The translations under genes and the position numbers were made by a program. The notes under the pieces were generated by a model. It ran no database searches. It was given only the letters and a program-made list of their open reading frames with translations, and was not told the origin of the DNA. A stretch of 7,808 nt of DNA from Moraxellaceae bacterium (lineage in GTDB: Bacteria; Pseudomonadota; Gammaproteobacteria; Pseudomonadales; UBA3067): contig NVTH01000223.1 of assembly GCA_002401525.1 (NCBI GenBank), positions 1 through 7,808 of the forward strand, written 5' to 3'. This document shows, in pieces, positions 6,957 through 7,808 of the stretch (position 1 is the stretch's first letter; the number at the start of each line of letters is the position of its first letter).

Positions 6957-7010
6957 GTTTAACAGGTTAGGATTAATCGGTGCTGTTAATAGGTTCTGTT
7001 AATTGAACTT
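6957..7010. repeat. Loose tandem repeat array C (13-14 bp) between hisG and hisD
   Basis: Units start at 6957, 6971, 6985 and 6998: GTTTAACAGGTTAG, GATTAATCGGTGCT, GTTAATAGGTTCT, then GTTAATTGAACTT. The TTAA core recurs every 13-14 bp and GGT follows it in the first three. The second unit resembles array B unit ATTAAGCCGGTGCA. This array is more decayed than A and B. It sits between the hisG terminator and hisD, where a hisD promoter is expected; no clear -35/-10 pair is visible. Confidence 0.5.
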
Positions 7011-7078
7011 TATCGCTAGCCTCTATGTCTTTTTTACTGTGCTGTTCTTTCTTTGAATACCCTTCATGAGCCAAACCT

Positions 7079-7808
7079 ATGCCGACACAAAATTTGCAGG
7101 TCACCCTGCGTGAATTGGATTCTTCAGCCGAGCGCTTTAGCGAGCAATTGGATGAGCTAGTGAGTTGGCCTGATCAGGATGAAAAAAATGTTCAGCATAC
7201 GGTGGAAGAAATCCTGCTTGCAGTAAAGCAGGAGGGTGATCAAGCAGTACTTCGTTATACCCAGCGTTTTGATTGCCTCGATGTGCAATCTGTGACAGAT
7301 TTGGAAATTGATAAAGCACGTCAGCAACGCTGTTTAGATACCATCGATTCATTGGATCGCGAGGCGTTGCAGGAAGCTGCACGACGGGTGCGTCGTTTTC
7401 ATGAAAAACAGGTGCAGACTTCCTGGTCCTATAAAGAAGACAATGGCACGGTGTTGGGGCAGCAGCTGACCGCGCTCGATCGGGTAGGAATTTACGTGCC
7501 AGGCGGAAAAGCCAGTTATCCTTCATCGGTGTTAATGAATGCTATTCCCGCGAAGGTGGCCGGTGTTGAAGAAATCATCATGACGGTGCCAAGCCCCAAC
7601 GGTGAACTGAGCGATTTGGTAGTGGCTGCAGCGATGATCGCTGGCGTGGACCGAATTTTCACGCTTGGGGGGGCTCAAGCGGTGGCCGCGTTGGCCTTTG
7701 GCACTGAAACTATTCCTGCCGTGGATAAAATTGTCGGGCCAGGTAATGTTTATGTGGCTGAGGCAAAACGTCAGGTGTTTGGCCGTGTGGGCATTGATAT
7801 GGTGGCCG
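7079..7808 (+). CDS. hisD: Histidinol dehydrogenase HisD, N-terminal 243 residues (partial)
   Basis: An open frame from the ATG at 7079 to the window edge encodes the first 243 residues of a protein that is about 430 aa in the family. HisD is the cytoplasmic zinc enzyme that oxidises L-histidinol to L-histidine with two NAD+, the last steps of the pathway. Clear family blocks: [10 protein letters not shown] (102-111), [20 protein letters not shown] (133-152), [11 protein letters not shown] (153-163), [16 protein letters not shown] (195-210) and [15 protein letters not shown] (217-231). The zinc ligands and catalytic Glu-His pair lie beyond the edge and cannot be checked. An in-frame TGA at 7067-7069 makes 7079 the first possible ATG. 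Its ribosome-binding site is weak (GAG 8 nt upstream). A terminator separates it from hisG, so it probably has its own promoter. Confidence 0.96.
   Translation, partial: MPTQNLQVTLRELDSSAERFSEQLDELVSWPDQDEKNVQHTVEEILLAVKQEGDQAVLRYTQRFDCLDVQSVTDLEIDKARQQRCLDTIDSLDREALQEAARRVRRFHEKQVQTSWSYKEDNGTVLGQQLTALDRVGIYVPGGKASYPSSVLMNAIPAKVAGVEEIIMTVPSPNGELSDLVVAAAMIAGVDRIFTLGGAQAVAALAFGTETIPAVDKIVGPGNVYVAEAKRQVFGRVGIDMVA

Noticed and set aside
7066..7113. Out-of-frame 15-codon ORF ([15 protein letters not shown]) starting 13 nt before hisD
   Set aside because: No ribosome-binding site and no sign of a histidine-rich leader peptide (one His only), so it is not a his attenuator. Likely chance.
7137..7526. 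A 129-codon minus-strand open frame
   Set aside because: It lies wholly opposite hisD, whose plus-strand frame is unmistakable.

Overview
The window is a chromosomal segment of a gammaproteobacterium. Its gene order, kdsD and yrbG leftward, then mlaF-mlaE-mlaD-mlaB, ibaG, murA, hisG and hisD rightward, is the conserved cell-envelope/histidine neighbourhood known from Pseudomonas and relatives. HisG is the short form (225 aa), which points away from enterobacteria and vibrios (long HisG) and towards a Pseudomonadales/Cellvibrionales-like lineage. Base composition looks moderate (not counted). I cannot name the genus.

Layout. Positions 1-127 hold the 5' end of kdsD (arabinose-5-phosphate isomerase, minus strand, TTG start), cut by the window edge. 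Positions 254-1276 hold a CaCA-family Na+/Ca2+ exchanger-like gene (yrbG, minus strand). A 348-bp divergent intergenic region separates it from a tight rightward cluster: mlaF (ATPase), mlaE (permease), mlaD (MCE protein) and mlaB (STAS protein), with gaps of 1, 2 and 63 bp. A 463-bp stretch without a gene follows, with a hexanucleotide repeat. Then come ibaG (BolA family), murA (UDP-GlcNAc enolpyruvyl transferase) and hisG, closed by a good intrinsic terminator. hisD starts afterwards and runs off the right edge.

How the genes work together. MlaFEDB is the inner-membrane complex that moves phospholipid between inner membrane and periplasm. KdsD makes the Kdo precursor for LPS and MurA commits UDP-GlcNAc to peptidoglycan, so most of the window serves envelope biogenesis. 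HisG and HisD are the first and last steps of histidine synthesis.

Points that stand out. (1) mlaC, the periplasmic lipid carrier normally between mlaD and mlaB, is missing; only 63 bp lie there. (2) Two arrays of a 14-bp tandem repeat with GTTAA-led units flank yrbG, and a looser related array lies between hisG and hisD. (3) MlaF carries an N-terminal extension with a plausible internal GTG start. (4) murA has no visible Shine-Dalgarno sequence. I found no mobile element, CRISPR array, tRNA or rRNA. Apart from the missing mlaC and the repeat arrays, this is an ordinary housekeeping region, and I see no convincing new multi-gene system in it.
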